Positions 34,823 to 45,138 of a stretch of DNA of 64,000 nt are shown here, in pieces. The DNA is from an uncultured Fodinibius sp. (lineage in GTDB: Bacteria; Bacteroidota; Rhodothermia; Balneolales; Balneolaceae). The stretch spans positions 1 through 64,000 of the forward strand of contig CAJXMW010000006.1 in the NCBI GenBank assembly GCA_913056235.1. Direction: 5' to 3'. Below the pieces are notes generated by a model that saw only the letters and a list, made by a program, of their open reading frames with translations, was not told where the DNA came from and ran no database searches. The translations under genes and the position numbers were made by a program. Position 1 is the stretch's first letter. Each line of letters starts with the position of its first letter.

Positions 34823-36160
34823 TTAGACCGTTAATTCAGAATCGAGCTGACGCTCGGTATATCTGTGTACTTCGTCAACCAAGAGTTCTTGCACTGAATC
34901 GACCGTAATATTTTCAATCGTTTCAAGTGCAAAGGCGTAAATCAAAAGCTCGCGTGCCTGTTGTTCGTCGAGCCCACGGCTCTTAAGGTAGAAGAGCTCA
35001 TCTTCTTCAAGCTGTCCAACGGTAGCACCGTGCGTACAGACAACGTCGTCGGCAAAAATCTCGAGCTGTGGCTTGGTGTTCACTAATCCCTTGCGAGAAA
35101 GTAGCAGATTCCGGTTTTCCTGGAAGGAATCAATCTTCTGCGCATCTTTCTGCACATAAATTTTACCATTGAACACCGAGTGCGCCTTGCCATTGATCAC
35201 ACATTTGTGCAACTGGTGACTTTCGGCATGTGAGAAACGATGATCCATCACGGAGTGTGTGTCCGAAACCTGATCGCCATCAATGAGGACAAGTCCGTCA
35301 ACGGTGAATTCAACCTCCTCATCCATCTGAAAAATACGTGGCTCATTGCGTGAAAGCTTAGCGCCCCGCGTGATGGTATAAGACTCGTAATTAGCGTGCT
35401 GAGCAACCGATGCGGCCGTACGAGCAATGTGAATAGCTTCAAAACTATCACGCTGAATCTTGGTGTGCTTGACAAACGACCGGTCTTCGAGGTTCAACTC
35501 AACGACCGGCAAATTAAAGTACTTATTGTCACCAAGTCCAATATGATCCTCAACAAGCGTGATCTCGGAATCTTCATCGGCAACTACCACAGTTCGCGAA
35601 GTGGTGAAGTAATTTTTGTCGGCATCCGTTTGTATAAATAACAGATGCACCGGTGCTTCTACAGTCACATCCTTTGGGACGTAGATAAACGCACCATCTT
35701 CCAGGAAAGCGCTATTAAAGGAAGTAAATACATCATCCTCAAAGTCAGCATGCTTATGCAAATGCTCTTTGAGTTGTTCGTTACCTTCGGCCGCTAAATT
35801 AGCGATATTGCCAATAACGACTTCTTCTGGCAGTGCTTTGGTGGAAGAATGCTCCGCTGAAAAGCTGCCGTTAATAAATACTAAGCGAGATTCTTTGCTT
35901 TCTGGAAGAAAATGCTCACTAAAATCAGGGAAATCCACTTCCAGATTGGAAGCCAGCTCGTAAGAATCTCTATAGAGATCGCGGAGACTGATAAATTTCC
36001 AGTCCTCTAGTTTCTTCGTAGGAAACGGAGTGTTACGTACTTCTTCCGCTCCCTTCAGGCGAACCTCGTCAAGGAATTCAGATTTCCCGTTAAGTGAACC
36101 TTGGAAGTCCAGTAAATCTTGTAAAAAGGTTTGTTCTGTTTGTTGCTTCACTTTAGCCAT
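34823..36160 (-). CDS. sufD: Fe-S assembly protein SufD
   Basis: Component of the SufBC2D scaffold complex. It has the N-terminal helical region, the right-handed beta-helix core and the C-terminal FADDVVCTHGATVGQLEEDELFYLKSRG segment with the conserved His. 445 aa. It is 8 nt after sufC and 9 nt before sufS. Confidence 0.95.
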   Translation of the reverse strand: MAKVKQQTEQTFLQDLLDFQGSLNGKSEFLDEVRLKGAEEVRNTPFPTKKLEDWKFISLRDLYRDSYELASNLEVDFPDFSEHFLPESKESRLVFINGSFSAEHSSTKALPEEVVIGNIANLAAEGNEQLKEHLHKHADFEDDVFTSFNSAFLEDGAFIYVPKDVTVEAPVHLLFIQTDADKNYFTTSRTVVVADEDSEITLVEDHIGLGDNKYFNLPVVELNLEDRSFVKHTKIQRDSFEAIHIARTAASVAQHANYESYTITRGAKLSRNEPRIFQMDEEVEFTVDGLVLIDGDQVSDTHSVMDHRFSHAESHQLHKCVINGKAHSVFNGKIYVQKDAQKIDSFQENRNLLLSRKGLVNTKPQLEIFADDVVCTHGATVGQLEEDELFYLKSRGLDEQQARELLIYAFALETIENITVDSVQELLVDEVHRYTERQLDSELTV

Positions 36161-36168
36161 CGTAATAA

Positions 36169-36945
36169 TTACTGTTCTCCATTTACTGATACAGATGCAA
36201 CGTCGGTAAGCCAGTCATAACCTTGTTCTTCAAGCTTGACAGCCAGATCTTTATCTCCTGACTTGGCAATTTTACCGTCGATCATCACATGAACGTGATC
36301 CGGCGTAACATAATCCAGGATACGCTGGTAGTGCGTAACCAAGCATACTGCTTTATCTTCGTCAGCTATTTGATTGATACCATTGGCCACTGTTTTCAGG
36401 GCATCGATATCCAGGCCTGAGTCTGTTTCATCCAAGAATGAAAGCTTGGGATTCAAGACGGCCATCTGGAAAATCTCGTTGCGCTTTTTCTCACCGCCAC
36501 TAAATCCGGCGTTGATACTGCGATCGAGAAATTCCTCCTTCATGTCAATCAGGTCGAGTTTGTCCTTGGCATAATCCTCAAACTGCAGCGGATCAAGTTC
36601 TTCTCTGCCCTGCTCCCGAGCAATGGTGTTGTAAGCCTGACGCAATAACGTCTTATTGGTTACACCGGGCACTTCCACGGGATACTGGAATGCAAGAAAG
36701 ACTCCGAGATGAGCGCGTTCTTCTGGCTCGAGCTCGAGAATACTTTCTCCTTCAAACAGGATGTCGCCCTGCGTCACTTCATAAGCCTCGTGACCGGCAA
36801 CAGCCTTGGAGAGCGTACTCTTGCCGCTTCCATTGGGACCCATAATCGCATGGATTTCGCCTTTGTTAATAGTCAAGTTAACTCCTTTGAGGATTTCCGT
36901 TCCATCCTCTTCTACGCAAACATGTAAATCTTTTATTTCTAACAC
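36169..36945 (-). CDS. sufC: Fe-S assembly ATPase SufC
   Basis: ABC-type ATPase of the SufBC2D complex. Walker A GPNGSGKS (about 36-43), signature [10 protein letters not shown], Walker [13 protein letters not shown] with the D-E-T-D variant typical of SufC, and the switch His in LVTHYQR are present. 258 aa. Start is GTG at 36945. Confidence 0.96.
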   Translation of the reverse strand: MLEIKDLHVCVEEDGTEILKGVNLTINKGEIHAIMGPNGSGKSTLSKAVAGHEAYEVTQGDILFEGESILELEPEERAHLGVFLAFQYPVEVPGVTNKTLLRQAYNTIAREQGREELDPLQFEDYAKDKLDLIDMKEEFLDRSINAGFSGGEKKRNEIFQMAVLNPKLSFLDETDSGLDIDALKTVANGINQIADEDKAVCLVTHYQRILDYVTPDHVHVMIDGKIAKSGDKDLAVKLEEQGYDWLTDVASVSVNGEQ

Positions 36946-37002
36946 GTTAGATAATTCCTTTTAATGTTAATTTCAGCTTTTAATTTGATTATTGTTAGAA
37001 GC

Positions 37003-38454
37003 TTATCCTACGCTTCCTTCCAGCTTGATACCAAGCAGCTTGTCGGCCTCAACTGCGAATTCCATCGGCAGTTTTTGAAGTACTTCTTTGGCAAAGCCAT
37101 TGACAATCATCGAAATGGCATCATCTTCATCCATGCCGCGCTGTTGCAGATAAAAAATCTGCTCTTCTCCTACCCGGCTTGTACTGGCTTCATGTTCAAC
37201 TTTGGCCGTAGGATTGGCGGACTCAATGTATGGAAAGGTATGAGCTCCGCAGGTCTGACCGATAAGCATAGAGTCGCAAACCGAATAATTCTGAGCGCCA
37301 TCGGCACGCGGACTAATTTTAACGAGTCCACGGTAACTATTGTTGGATTCACCGGCAGAAATACCTTTCGAAATAATCGTGCTCTTGGTGTTCTTGCCAA
37401 CATGAATCATCTTGGTGCCGGTATCTGCCTGCTGACGCTGGTTGGTGACAGCTACCGAGTAAAATTCACCAGTGGAGTTATCTCCCTGCAAGATTACGCT
37501 GGGATACTTCCACGTAATGGCAGAGCCAGTTTCAACCTGTGTCCAGGATATTTTGGAATTGTCTCCGCGGCAGTGTCCTCGTTTGGTCACGAAGTTGAAA
37601 ATGCCGCCATTCCCCTCTTCATCACCAGAATACCAGTTCTGAATGGTGGAGTATTTGATTTCAGCATCTTCAAGAGCAACCAGCTCCACGACCGCAGCGT
37701 GCAGTTGATTTTCTTGATACATCGGAGCAGTACAGCCTTCAAGGTAACTTACCTGGCTGTTGTCTTCGCAGATGATGAGCGTTCGCTCAAACTGGCCCGA
37801 CTGCATATTATTAATACGGAAATAGGTGGAGAGCTCCATTGGACAAACCGTATCTTCCGGAACGTACACAAATGATCCGTCCGAAAATACCGCAGAGTTC
37901 AGTGCTGCATAGAAGTTATCTCCTTTGGGCACAACCGATCCCATATACTGTTTAACCAACTCGGGATGATCTTGAATAGCTTCCGAAATAGAGCAAAATA
38001 TAACGCCCGCTTCGGCAAGTTTTTCCTTGAATGTGGTAAAAATGGATTCACTGTCAAAGACTGCATCCACAGCAATGCCCTGCAACTGTTTCTGCTCTTC
38101 CAGCGGGATACCTAGTTTTTCATAAGTTTCCAGAATTTCTGGATCAACATCATCCAGACTTTCTGGTTTCTTCTTCCCGTCTTTCTTCTTGGTAGAAGAA
38201 TAGTACTGGATGTTGTCAAAATCAGGGCGATCATATTCGACGTTTGGCCAGTCTGGCTCTTCCATCTCTTTCCACTTTTCAAAAGCTTCCAGACGAAATT
38301 CTGTTACCCATTCCGGCTCATCTTTACGACGCGATATTTCCCGAATAATTTCTTCATTTATGCCCGTCGGGAAATCTTCATATTCTACATCAGTGGTAAA
38401 GCCATACTTGTACTCACCACCAACCATAGATTCAAGTGCTTCACTTTCACTCAT
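37003..38454 (-). CDS. sufB: Fe-S assembly scaffold SufB
   Basis: Main scaffold on which the Fe-S cluster is built. The protein is 483 aa with the characteristic beta-helix core and the C-terminal [21 protein letters not shown] and [21 protein letters not shown] motifs, including conserved Cys and His. First gene of the operon; a Bacteroidota-type promoter lies about 140 nt upstream. Confidence 0.96.
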   Translation of the reverse strand: MSESEALESMVGGEYKYGFTTDVEYEDFPTGINEEIIREISRRKDEPEWVTEFRLEAFEKWKEMEEPDWPNVEYDRPDFDNIQYYSSTKKKDGKKKPESLDDVDPEILETYEKLGIPLEEQKQLQGIAVDAVFDSESIFTTFKEKLAEAGVIFCSISEAIQDHPELVKQYMGSVVPKGDNFYAALNSAVFSDGSFVYVPEDTVCPMELSTYFRINNMQSGQFERTLIICEDNSQVSYLEGCTAPMYQENQLHAAVVELVALEDAEIKYSTIQNWYSGDEEGNGGIFNFVTKRGHCRGDNSKISWTQVETGSAITWKYPSVILQGDNSTGEFYSVAVTNQRQQADTGTKMIHVGKNTKSTIISKGISAGESNNSYRGLVKISPRADGAQNYSVCDSMLIGQTCGAHTFPYIESANPTAKVEHEASTSRVGEEQIFYLQQRGMDEDDAISMIVNGFAKEVLQKLPMEFAVEADKLLGIKLEGSVG

Positions 38455-38792
38455 AATTGGTTTACTGCGGTCTATTATTGTTATTTAACAATTCGTATAT
38501 CAAAACACTACAACAAGATGCTACGTTCCAAAGTGAATTTGGACTAATTCTATTTTAGCAGATCCAAACCTTAGTTGAACACGCCATCTCGGAGCCTCAA
38601 ATATAAGCAACTTTTGAAGCAACTTAAACTTATTAGCGAAATGAGGAAGTGGTTCATTATTTCCATTTCGCACTCCTAAAATCAGTAACAATTACCCTTG
38701 AAACCAATAGATTACACCTATTTACTGAATAGTTTTAGTAGATAGTGCCCTTCTCTTAAAATCGTTTGCTATGCTTTAGTAACGCGATGGCT
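38455..38792. other. Upstream region of the SUF operon
   Basis: No gene is seen in these 338 nt between sufB and mscS. It contains the sufB promoter candidate and a short run of AT-rich sequence toward mscS. Confidence 0.5.
38598..38628 (-). promoter_or_regulatory. Bacteroidota-type promoter of the SUF operon
   Basis: On the minus strand TTTA (38628-38625) is followed after 19 nt by TATATTTG (38605-38598), a perfect TAnnTTTG -7 box with one mismatch in the TTTG -33 box. It would give a leader of roughly 135 nt before sufB. Confidence 0.45.
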
Positions 38793-39656
38793 TTAGTTCT
38801 GATTATTCTCAATCCTGAAGGGAGCCAGCTGAATGGTTTCATAGGGCATATTGATATCTGCATCACGAAAGGCATTATAAATTGTTTCCCTGAGTGCATA
38901 TCGTTCTGCAATGTGTTCCCTCTCATTTTTTATCCAAACCTGTAGCTCGAGCAAAACGTTATAATCGTTAAGTTCTTCAACAACCACCCGTGGAGCTGGG
39001 TTATGCATAGCGTTACGATTTTTAGCTATTTCTAGCAATAATTTACGTGCTTTTTCTATATCCTCTTCTACCCCAATTGTTACCTGTAGATTAATACGGA
39101 TATGAGGGAAATTGGTATAGGAAGTTACTGTTTTATTTACCACATCAAGATTGGGTACAGCTAGCATTTTTCCATCTACCGTAATAATACGAGTAGACCG
39201 AAGAGTAATACGATCTACCTTCCCATATTGCCCATCTACTTCTACGAGATCGCCAATTACAAACGGTCGATCAAGAAATATTATGACTCCCGAAATGAGA
39301 TTAGACAGTGAATCGCGTGCTGCAAACCCAATAGTAAGACCAACAATACCCAGCGAAGCCAGTACGGCCGATGTTTTGATTCCGGCTGAATCCAACGCCG
39401 TGACAAAACCAAGAATAAAAATGCCATATTTGACGAGTGAATTGACAAAAACAGTAGTCGTTTCATCAATATTGCTTCTACTGAAAACAGGCTGAAGAAC
39501 CCATTGAAGCAATTTCCAAAGCAAATAGAAGGCAAAGAAAACAGCAAGAATTACAATGATATTAATTATCCCTGAAGCGAGCAGTGAACCAATGGTTGTA
39601 GGATCAAAAACCTCTGACAATCGCGTAGAAATTTCACCTGCTATCTTTTCAAACAT
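38793..39656 (-). CDS. MscS-family mechanosensitive channel
   Basis: Small mechanosensitive channel that releases solutes on osmotic downshock. Three N-terminal helices are visible (about 20-48, 66-88, and the pore helix ASLGIVGLTIGFAARDSLSNLISG at about 94-117), then the beta domain with IFLDRPFVIGDLVEV and the mixed C-terminal domain. 287 aa, the short MscS form. It follows the DinB-like gene after 69 nt. Confidence 0.93.
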   Translation of the reverse strand: MFEKIAGEISTRLSEVFDPTTIGSLLASGIINIIVILAVFFAFYLLWKLLQWVLQPVFSRSNIDETTTVFVNSLVKYGIFILGFVTALDSAGIKTSAVLASLGIVGLTIGFAARDSLSNLISGVIIFLDRPFVIGDLVEVDGQYGKVDRITLRSTRIITVDGKMLAVPNLDVVNKTVTSYTNFPHIRINLQVTIGVEEDIEKARKLLLEIAKNRNAMHNPAPRVVVEELNDYNVLLELQVWIKNEREHIAERYALRETIYNAFRDADINMPYETIQLAPFRIENNQN

Positions 39657-39725
39657 ATGATATACATCGGATTATTTTAGATTGTACCGGGGTTTTCCCA
39701 ACTGATTATTCCAACTCGTAATTTA

Positions 39726-40238
39726 CTATTTTTCGCTAAAAATTTTCTCAAGATCTCTACTCTGGCGAATATGTCGCCGGCTGTGTAAAATATTGAAGTA
39801 AATCCACTCTACGCGCGTCATGGGACCAAACAGCGGATGGGCAAAACTGCTAATGAGTTCTGTCAGATCCTCTATTTCAACTAGGCTGATCAGGCGCTGT
39901 CGGATATCCTGAAGTTTTTTCAGCACACTCTCCTTGTCTTTGGGTTTATCATCCGGGATGATCGGTTCGTTGGCATTCATCCTCAGGTCGTCGTTTAACA
40001 AACGCTCTTTAACTTTGCTGATCTTTTGCAAGGGATCGCGATCAGTCGGTTCTGTTTCTCCGGTAAAGAAATGTACGGTTCCGGTTTCTACTTTAATCAG
40101 ATGCTCGGCAATTTGTCCTGCTGTCCAACGACCTTCTTTGGCATGGGTGTTGAAGTACTCTTCAGGAAAATTGGAAATCGTGGTTAAAAGCTCACGCGTA
40201 CTCTTTTTTAAATCACTGCGAACTACTGACTTTACCAT
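39726..40238 (-). CDS. DinB-family protein (DinB_2)
   Basis: Four-helix-bundle protein of the DinB/YfiT superfamily. GRWTAGQIAEHLIKVE (about 36-51) and HPLFGPMTRVEWIYFNILHSRRHIRQ (about 130-155) carry the usual metal-binding histidines (H46, and H in HSRRH). These proteins are often thiol S-transferases using bacillithiol or similar. 170 aa. It is 36 nt downstream of pta. Confidence 0.85.
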   Translation of the reverse strand: MVKSVVRSDLKKSTRELLTTISNFPEEYFNTHAKEGRWTAGQIAEHLIKVETGTVHFFTGETEPTDRDPLQKISKVKERLLNDDLRMNANEPIIPDDKPKDKESVLKKLQDIRQRLISLVEIEDLTELISSFAHPLFGPMTRVEWIYFNILHSRRHIRQSRDLEKIFSEK

Positions 40239-40274
40239 AGCTATACCTCAAAATTACGGTGAATCAACTCCAAG

Positions 40275-41261
40275 CTATTCATTTCCCATCAATATTGCCA
40301 CGCAAGCTGCATTTACAATATCCTGCCAGTTACAACCTCGGGACAAATCCATCATCGGTTTGGCCAATCCCTGCAAGATCGGTCCTGTTGCCGTTGCACC
40401 GGCCAGTCGCTCAGTGATCTTATAAGCAATATTTCCCGCATCCAGGTTTGGAAAGATAAATACGTTGGCCTTGCCCGCCACTTTTGATGCTGGCGCCTTT
40501 CGCTTGGCCACTTCCGGCACAAAGGCCGCATCAAACTGGAATTCGCCATCGATCTGTAGTTTAGGTGCCTTATTCCGGGTTATTTCCAGGGCTTCTGTGA
40601 CCAACTCCGTGCGTTCGTGTTTAGCACTGCCCTTTGTTGAAAACGACAGCATTGCTACAATGGGCTCTTCCTGGGTCAGAAGTCGATGTGTCCTAGCGGA
40701 TTCTATTGCGATATCGGCAAGCTGGTTAGCATCGGGATACGGAACCACACCACAATCGGCGTAGGTTAGCACCCTACCCTCTCTGAGTGCCATCAGAAAT
40801 GTGCTTGAGACGATATCGGTCGTTTTTCGAAGTCCTATGCTGTGTATTGCTGCCCGGATGACTTCGCCCGTTGTGGCTACCGAACCGGCTACACAGCCAT
40901 CAGCTTTACTAGTGGCCACCAGGCCAGCGCTAAAATATAGCGAATCTCGCAACGCCTCTTCGGCATCCGCTTTGGAGATACCTTTATGTTTGCGACGCTC
41001 AAATAGATTATTCACTAATTCATCAGCAAATGAAATAGTATCCAGAGAAATTATTTCTATGGACTTGGGAAGCGTAATACCTTCTTTTTCTGCCTGTTGT
41101 CGAATTCGTTTTTCTTTTCCCGTCAATATCACCGAGCAGATCTCCTGATCATCCAAAAAGGAAGCTGCCTTCAGCACCCGTGGATCATCCGTTTCGGGAA
41201 GAATAATCGTTTTTTCAAATTTCGTAGCTCGATTACGTATATTTTTAATGATGTTGGTCAT
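40275..41261 (-). CDS. pta: Phosphate acetyltransferase
   Basis: Interconverts acetyl-CoA and acetyl phosphate. The 328-aa protein (from ATG 41261) is the single-domain Pta form; motifs include ILPETDDPRVLKAASFL, VAGSVATTGEVIRAA and YADCGVVPYPDANQLADIAI. The start codon overlaps the stop of the transporter gene (ATGA), which settles the start over a longer GTG/ATG-like upstream frame. No ackA is in the window. A phosphate butyryltransferase function cannot be fully excluded. Confidence 0.92.
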   Translation of the reverse strand: MTNIIKNIRNRATKFEKTIILPETDDPRVLKAASFLDDQEICSVILTGKEKRIRQQAEKEGITLPKSIEIISLDTISFADELVNNLFERRKHKGISKADAEEALRDSLYFSAGLVATSKADGCVAGSVATTGEVIRAAIHSIGLRKTTDIVSSTFLMALREGRVLTYADCGVVPYPDANQLADIAIESARTHRLLTQEEPIVAMLSFSTKGSAKHERTELVTEALEITRNKAPKLQIDGEFQFDAAFVPEVAKRKAPASKVAGKANVFIFPNLDAGNIAYKITERLAGATATGPILQGLAKPMMDLSRGCNWQDIVNAACVAILMGNE

Positions 41262-42115
41262 ATGAGTAAAATAATTGCTAAAATTGCGACTGCTATTCCG
41301 CCCCACTGTCTAGTGGTTACGGTATCGGTCCAGATGAGTAGCCCCAGAAAGGTGCCACCCAGCACATTAATTGTATTTACAACAGGGAAAGCAACGGCCC
41401 CACTGATTCCATTTAGTGCATAAATTAAGAAGATAGATGAATATAAATTAGGGATGCCAATACTGGCTCCAAGTAGAGCTTCATCCTTTTTTATTAGTGG
41501 TCCTTTTCGGATCAGGCAGAGTACCAGCCCGATCACAAAAGCCCCTACAAAGACCATCCCCATAAACATTGATTCGTTCAGGTTGATGCTGAAATCCTCA
41601 TTATAAATTTTGAGCGAAGCATCGGCAAAGCCGGAGAGCAAGAATATAATTAATAGTAGCCACGAAGCGTCCATTTTCCCAATTTTAACACCGTTTTTCT
41701 TCGGTATGAGCAGGATCATCGCTCCAAAAACCAAAAGTACACCAACAATTTTTAAGGGACTCAGAAACTCCCCGTACATCAGTATTGAGATAAGTACGGG
41801 CACCAGCAGTGAGAGACGCATGGCGGCGATGGTAATCCCAACGCCGTTGGTATGCACCGATTTGCCATACACCACGAAGTTACCGATAAAAAAGGCACCG
41901 ACCACGATACAGAACAGCAATAAGTAGAAAGGCATCGAGGCAAGGTTTAGGCTTCCCCCTTCTAACATTCCTACCGAGAAGGCCACGATAAAAGCTACCA
42001 AGTAGTTAACGGTGAGCGTATTTAAGGTTCGCAGTTCTCTTACTTCGGTTAGTTTAAGCAGGTGGGCGATTGTCAGGGAGCAAACCGAGCTTAGCAGAAG
42101 GTAAACAAAAGCCAT
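41258..42115 (-). CDS. EamA/DMT-family transporter
   Basis: Inner-membrane protein of the drug/metabolite transporter superfamily with about ten helices in two EamA-like halves (residues about 1-140 and 145-285). 285 aa. Substrate unknown. The start overlaps the stop of the caspase-like gene (TAATG) and its own stop overlaps pta (ATGA), so all three are translationally coupled. Confidence 0.82.
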   Translation of the reverse strand: MAFVYLLLSSVCSLTIAHLLKLTEVRELRTLNTLTVNYLVAFIVAFSVGMLEGGSLNLASMPFYLLLFCIVVGAFFIGNFVVYGKSVHTNGVGITIAAMRLSLLVPVLISILMYGEFLSPLKIVGVLLVFGAMILLIPKKNGVKIGKMDASWLLLIIFLLSGFADASLKIYNEDFSINLNESMFMGMVFVGAFVIGLVLCLIRKGPLIKKDEALLGASIGIPNLYSSIFLIYALNGISGAVAFPVVNTINVLGGTFLGLLIWTDTVTTRQWGGIAVAILAIILLI

Positions 42116-43875
42116 TATTGAGAAATCAGATCAATTGAGGTATTGCCAAGCAGCAATGGATCCTGTGGGCGATCATAAAGTCGACGGGCCGTATAAGAAA
42201 CATTACGTTCCAGGTATTGGTAAATAGCCGATATATTAGTTCTGCGCTGCTGTAGAGCTTTTGCAAAGAAATATGGAAAAATGTAGTGCTTCTTATCTTC
42301 CTCTCCTGAGGATACATACAGGCTTGATGGATAATTTAACCGTGTACCCATCAGGACAGAAGCTTGCATGTCGGTGCTTAGTGGAGTGGTATTCGCCTCA
42401 ATAATACGCTGCGACTGGTTGCCAGAAAACTGATTAGAACCCATTGTGCTGCTAAAGTCAATATCGGCAAGTACAACCGTTTTGTTTGAAGAAAGAGTGG
42501 CGATTTGTTCGTAAAGCTTAGTAAGTGAAATAGCAGGATTCTGTTGTCCATCCTCAGCCACCCCCAGAAGCTCGAGTTTGGGCTCGTCAGCCTGGACGTT
42601 AACATTTCCATAGCCACTTAAATAAACAAAGAGTTCCGTACTGTCATTAGCCGCAAATCGAATCTCTGAGAGTTGACGATATAAATCTGAGGAGCTCTTT
42701 ATGTCAGTTATTGAATAAATATTTTGTGGGTTATACCCCAATGCATTTTTAAGATAAGCTTCCATCAGTCGGCCATCCCGATGGGCGTAATTGCGCTCCT
42801 CAAATTTACCAGAATAGTTTTCATTGGTCACAATCAGCGCAATCGCATTTGGAGTCGGACCTCTCAGAATGGGAATATTGCTCTCCACATCAATATTGCC
42901 AAACGGGACGCGAGGTAGGGTTACAACATCGCTGTCTTGCACAAAGCCTGTTGATCGCCATATTAATTCCGCATCTTCTTTGGGGATATAGTTCTCAGAG
43001 ATACCATATAGTACCTGATACCAATCTTCATTGTCGGAACTTTTTATTTTAAGCCTGCTGCCTCGCACCAGATCGGCCAAAACATTGTCAGGGTTCTCAT
43101 TGGGACTGTTACGCAATTCGGTCAATTTTGAAGTAATACGAGCGTAGGGCTGCAAAACTTGTTCGACAGGATAGGAATAATTATAACTCGAATCTTTAAA
43201 AGTGACCTCAATATCAATGATCCCTGGGTCTGGACCCGCAAGCTCTAGTTCTTCAAGTTCATTTCCCAATGGGATTTCAAGTTTGCCTGAAAATGTTCGC
43301 TGCTCTTTACTAAAGACCACTTTCTCATTATGCCGAACGACTATCGAAGCCAGCGCGCTGGAGTTTTGATCGGTATCCACCGTGTCAACAACTGTAGTTG
43401 TACCTGTACTCCGGAGGTACCGTTCTTCCCCAGTGGGCCGTGGATTACCAACAGGTTTCATGTTTAAAAATCCGGATGCTATAAACAGGGCTCCTGCAGC
43501 GTTGAGTGCCCAGGATTTCGTAGAGCTCATGCTTGTCAGAGCGTTGCTGTTGGCCAGATAAAAAGACATAGCTGCTCCTCCTAATCCCAGGGTTACGAAA
43601 CCAGCACGCAGGCGGTAATCCTGAATATTGCGTTGCATAAGCACCCGCTGTGTATATTCGTATTTGTTTTTTGAATATACATCAAGCTTTAGCACTGGGT
43701 TTTCTGGAGAGATCTTTCCGGAGGGAACTAAAAAACTTTCTTGTTCTAGCACACGGTAATCAGTTTGATCAACCGCTGCCTTTTCCTCGACAGTCCACCG
43801 AGCACTGGTACAGGAGGCTAATACCAATAGAACCAGCCCTAGTGTTATTATGTGATTGAATCGTATCAAAAACAT
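42115..43875 (-). CDS. Lipoprotein with SH3-like and caspase-like domain, catalytic residues lost
   Basis: A 586-aa lipoprotein (lipobox LASC, C22). Between about 90 and 140 there are two weakly hydrophobic segments; residues about 255-307 resemble a bacterial SH3 module (VRGSRLKIKSSDNEDWYQVLYG); residues about 340-580 match a caspase/peptidase C14 fold (AIALIVTNENYSG, YAHRDGRLMEAYLKNALGY, LFVYLSGYGN, TVVLADIDFSS). At the catalytic positions the SGHG histidine is Y422 and the DACFSG cysteine is D473, so the domain is predicted inactive as a protease. It overlaps the DMT gene and lies 6 nt after a barrel gene. A binding or scaffolding role at the outer membrane is an inference. Confidence 0.78.
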   Translation of the reverse strand: MFLIRFNHIITLGLVLLVLASCTSARWTVEEKAAVDQTDYRVLEQESFLVPSGKISPENPVLKLDVYSKNKYEYTQRVLMQRNIQDYRLRAGFVTLGLGGAAMSFYLANSNALTSMSSTKSWALNAAGALFIASGFLNMKPVGNPRPTGEERYLRSTGTTTVVDTVDTDQNSSALASIVVRHNEKVVFSKEQRTFSGKLEIPLGNELEELELAGPDPGIIDIEVTFKDSSYNYSYPVEQVLQPYARITSKLTELRNSPNENPDNVLADLVRGSRLKIKSSDNEDWYQVLYGISENYIPKEDAELIWRSTGFVQDSDVVTLPRVPFGNIDVESNIPILRGPTPNAIALIVTNENYSGKFEERNYAHRDGRLMEAYLKNALGYNPQNIYSITDIKSSSDLYRQLSEIRFAANDSTELFVYLSGYGNVNVQADEPKLELLGVAEDGQQNPAISLTKLYEQIATLSSNKTVVLADIDFSSTMGSNQFSGNQSQRIIEANTTPLSTDMQASVLMGTRLNYPSSLYVSSGEEDKKHYIFPYFFAKALQQRRTNISAIYQYLERNVSYTARRLYDRPQDPLLLGNTSIDLISQ

Positions 43876-43881
43876 TCCAAT

Positions 43882-45138
43882 TTATAGTGATATAATTGCC
43901 CCAATGCCGATAACATTACGGAATGCAAAAGATTTCTTCGAACCAGGATTTGAAAGCCACAATGGCAGATCATAACGTATGGCCACGCCTCGTGATTTTC
44001 CAAGATAGTCAGGAATATCAATAGAAAACAGAAAACCTACTCCGGCATCAGAAAGGGTCCGACTTTCTTCAAATTGCGTTAATCCAAGAGAGGTTCCAGC
44101 ATCAAAAAACAGATACGACCGCAGGTTTACAAAGCCACCGAATATTGGAATTTCGTCAATGGCTTTATCAAGTGGATTGGGATAGTCCAGCTCCAGGTTC
44201 AACGAAGACAGAGACGTGTAAATGGGGGCAAGCCCGTTATTTAAGCTTGTGATATCTTGCGAAAGATATCCCCTTAAATTTGGTCCACCTGTTACCTGTA
44301 TATTGCCTATCTGCATCCAGTTAGGTGGTATAGTTCCCCGTGCCCTGGTTAATCCCTGGTTCATCCAGTAACGGGCCGATCGGATGCTATTAGTAAATAA
44401 ATATTCAGGTGCGGTATCCTCTGTCGCCAAGCCGGAATACAACCGACTATATAACGTAAAATGCTCCGAAAGTTCGGCTTTTTGTCGGAACGCGATATCA
44501 GTACGCAGGAAATGGGAGGCATTGCCAGCAATATTGGCATCAGCAGAAAGAGCAAAGTGATAACGACCGAGCGAATTTTGATTGGTCAGGTCAAAAGTCG
44601 CCGAGGCTAGATAAAGCCACTGATCCTGCCAAAGTTGTGGATATAGTACGTACTCGCTGTCAAAACGGTGCTCAGTCCGGAATCCAACAGAAAGCTCCTT
44701 GTAGTTCATCTCATTGAAGCCCGTTTGCCAGCGTTTATTGAATGTAATACCGTGTTGCTGGAATCCTGTTCGGAACGAAGTTTCCAATGAAATACTGGCT
44801 TCACTGCCAAAATCCGAGATCGCAGGAATGGGTTCAGTAAACTTTAGATAATACGAGACTGGATTTTCTGGAAAATTAGTGGCAAGCCAGACACCGGCAT
44901 TCAACCTATGTGGTCCATCCCCAAAAGAATTAGGATCTTGTCCCAAAATGCGCCCGCCCACTCGTACTCCATCGACACTGTTGTACCAGACATCGGGTGC
45001 GGGCAACAGTTGATAAGATGTAGGGGCTGAGGTTGTATCAGACTGGGCAACGCTTTCTGTTGGCTTGGCTAGTAATGCCAATATTAGCACCAACAGTGCA
45101 AAAATGCCGTCTACTAATTTTGAGTTCTTATTATCCAA
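43882..45138 (-). CDS. Outer-membrane beta-barrel protein
   Basis: A 418-aa protein with an N-terminal hydrophobic signal (about 9-31, ending SVAQ) and many amphipathic strands typical of a 16-strand-like barrel, with Arg-Gly turns such as TGGPNLRGYL (about 287-296) that recall the BamA/surface-antigen barrel. The sequence resembles the C-terminal barrel of larger proteins but here it stands alone. Start is taken as TTG 45138, which overlaps the nudix stop by 25 nt; no ATG is available near the signal peptide. It lies 6 nt before the caspase-like lipoprotein gene. Confidence 0.75.
   Translation of the reverse strand: MDNKNSKLVDGIFALLVLILALLAKPTESVAQSDTTSAPTSYQLLPAPDVWYNSVDGVRVGGRILGQDPNSFGDGPHRLNAGVWLATNFPENPVSYYLKFTEPIPAISDFGSEASISLETSFRTGFQQHGITFNKRWQTGFNEMNYKELSVGFRTEHRFDSEYVLYPQLWQDQWLYLASATFDLTNQNSLGRYHFALSADANIAGNASHFLRTDIAFRQKAELSEHFTLYSRLYSGLATEDTAPEYLFTNSIRSARYWMNQGLTRARGTIPPNWMQIGNIQVTGGPNLRGYLSQDITSLNNGLAPIYTSLSSLNLELDYPNPLDKAIDEIPIFGGFVNLRSYLFFDAGTSLGLTQFEESRTLSDAGVGFLFSIDIPDYLGKSRGVAIRYDLPLWLSNPGSKKSFAFRNVIGIGAIISL

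Noticed and set aside
36964-37875. Long open frame antisense to sufB
   Set aside because: Lies fully within sufB on the opposite strand and has no family features; it is a shadow of a well-supported gene.
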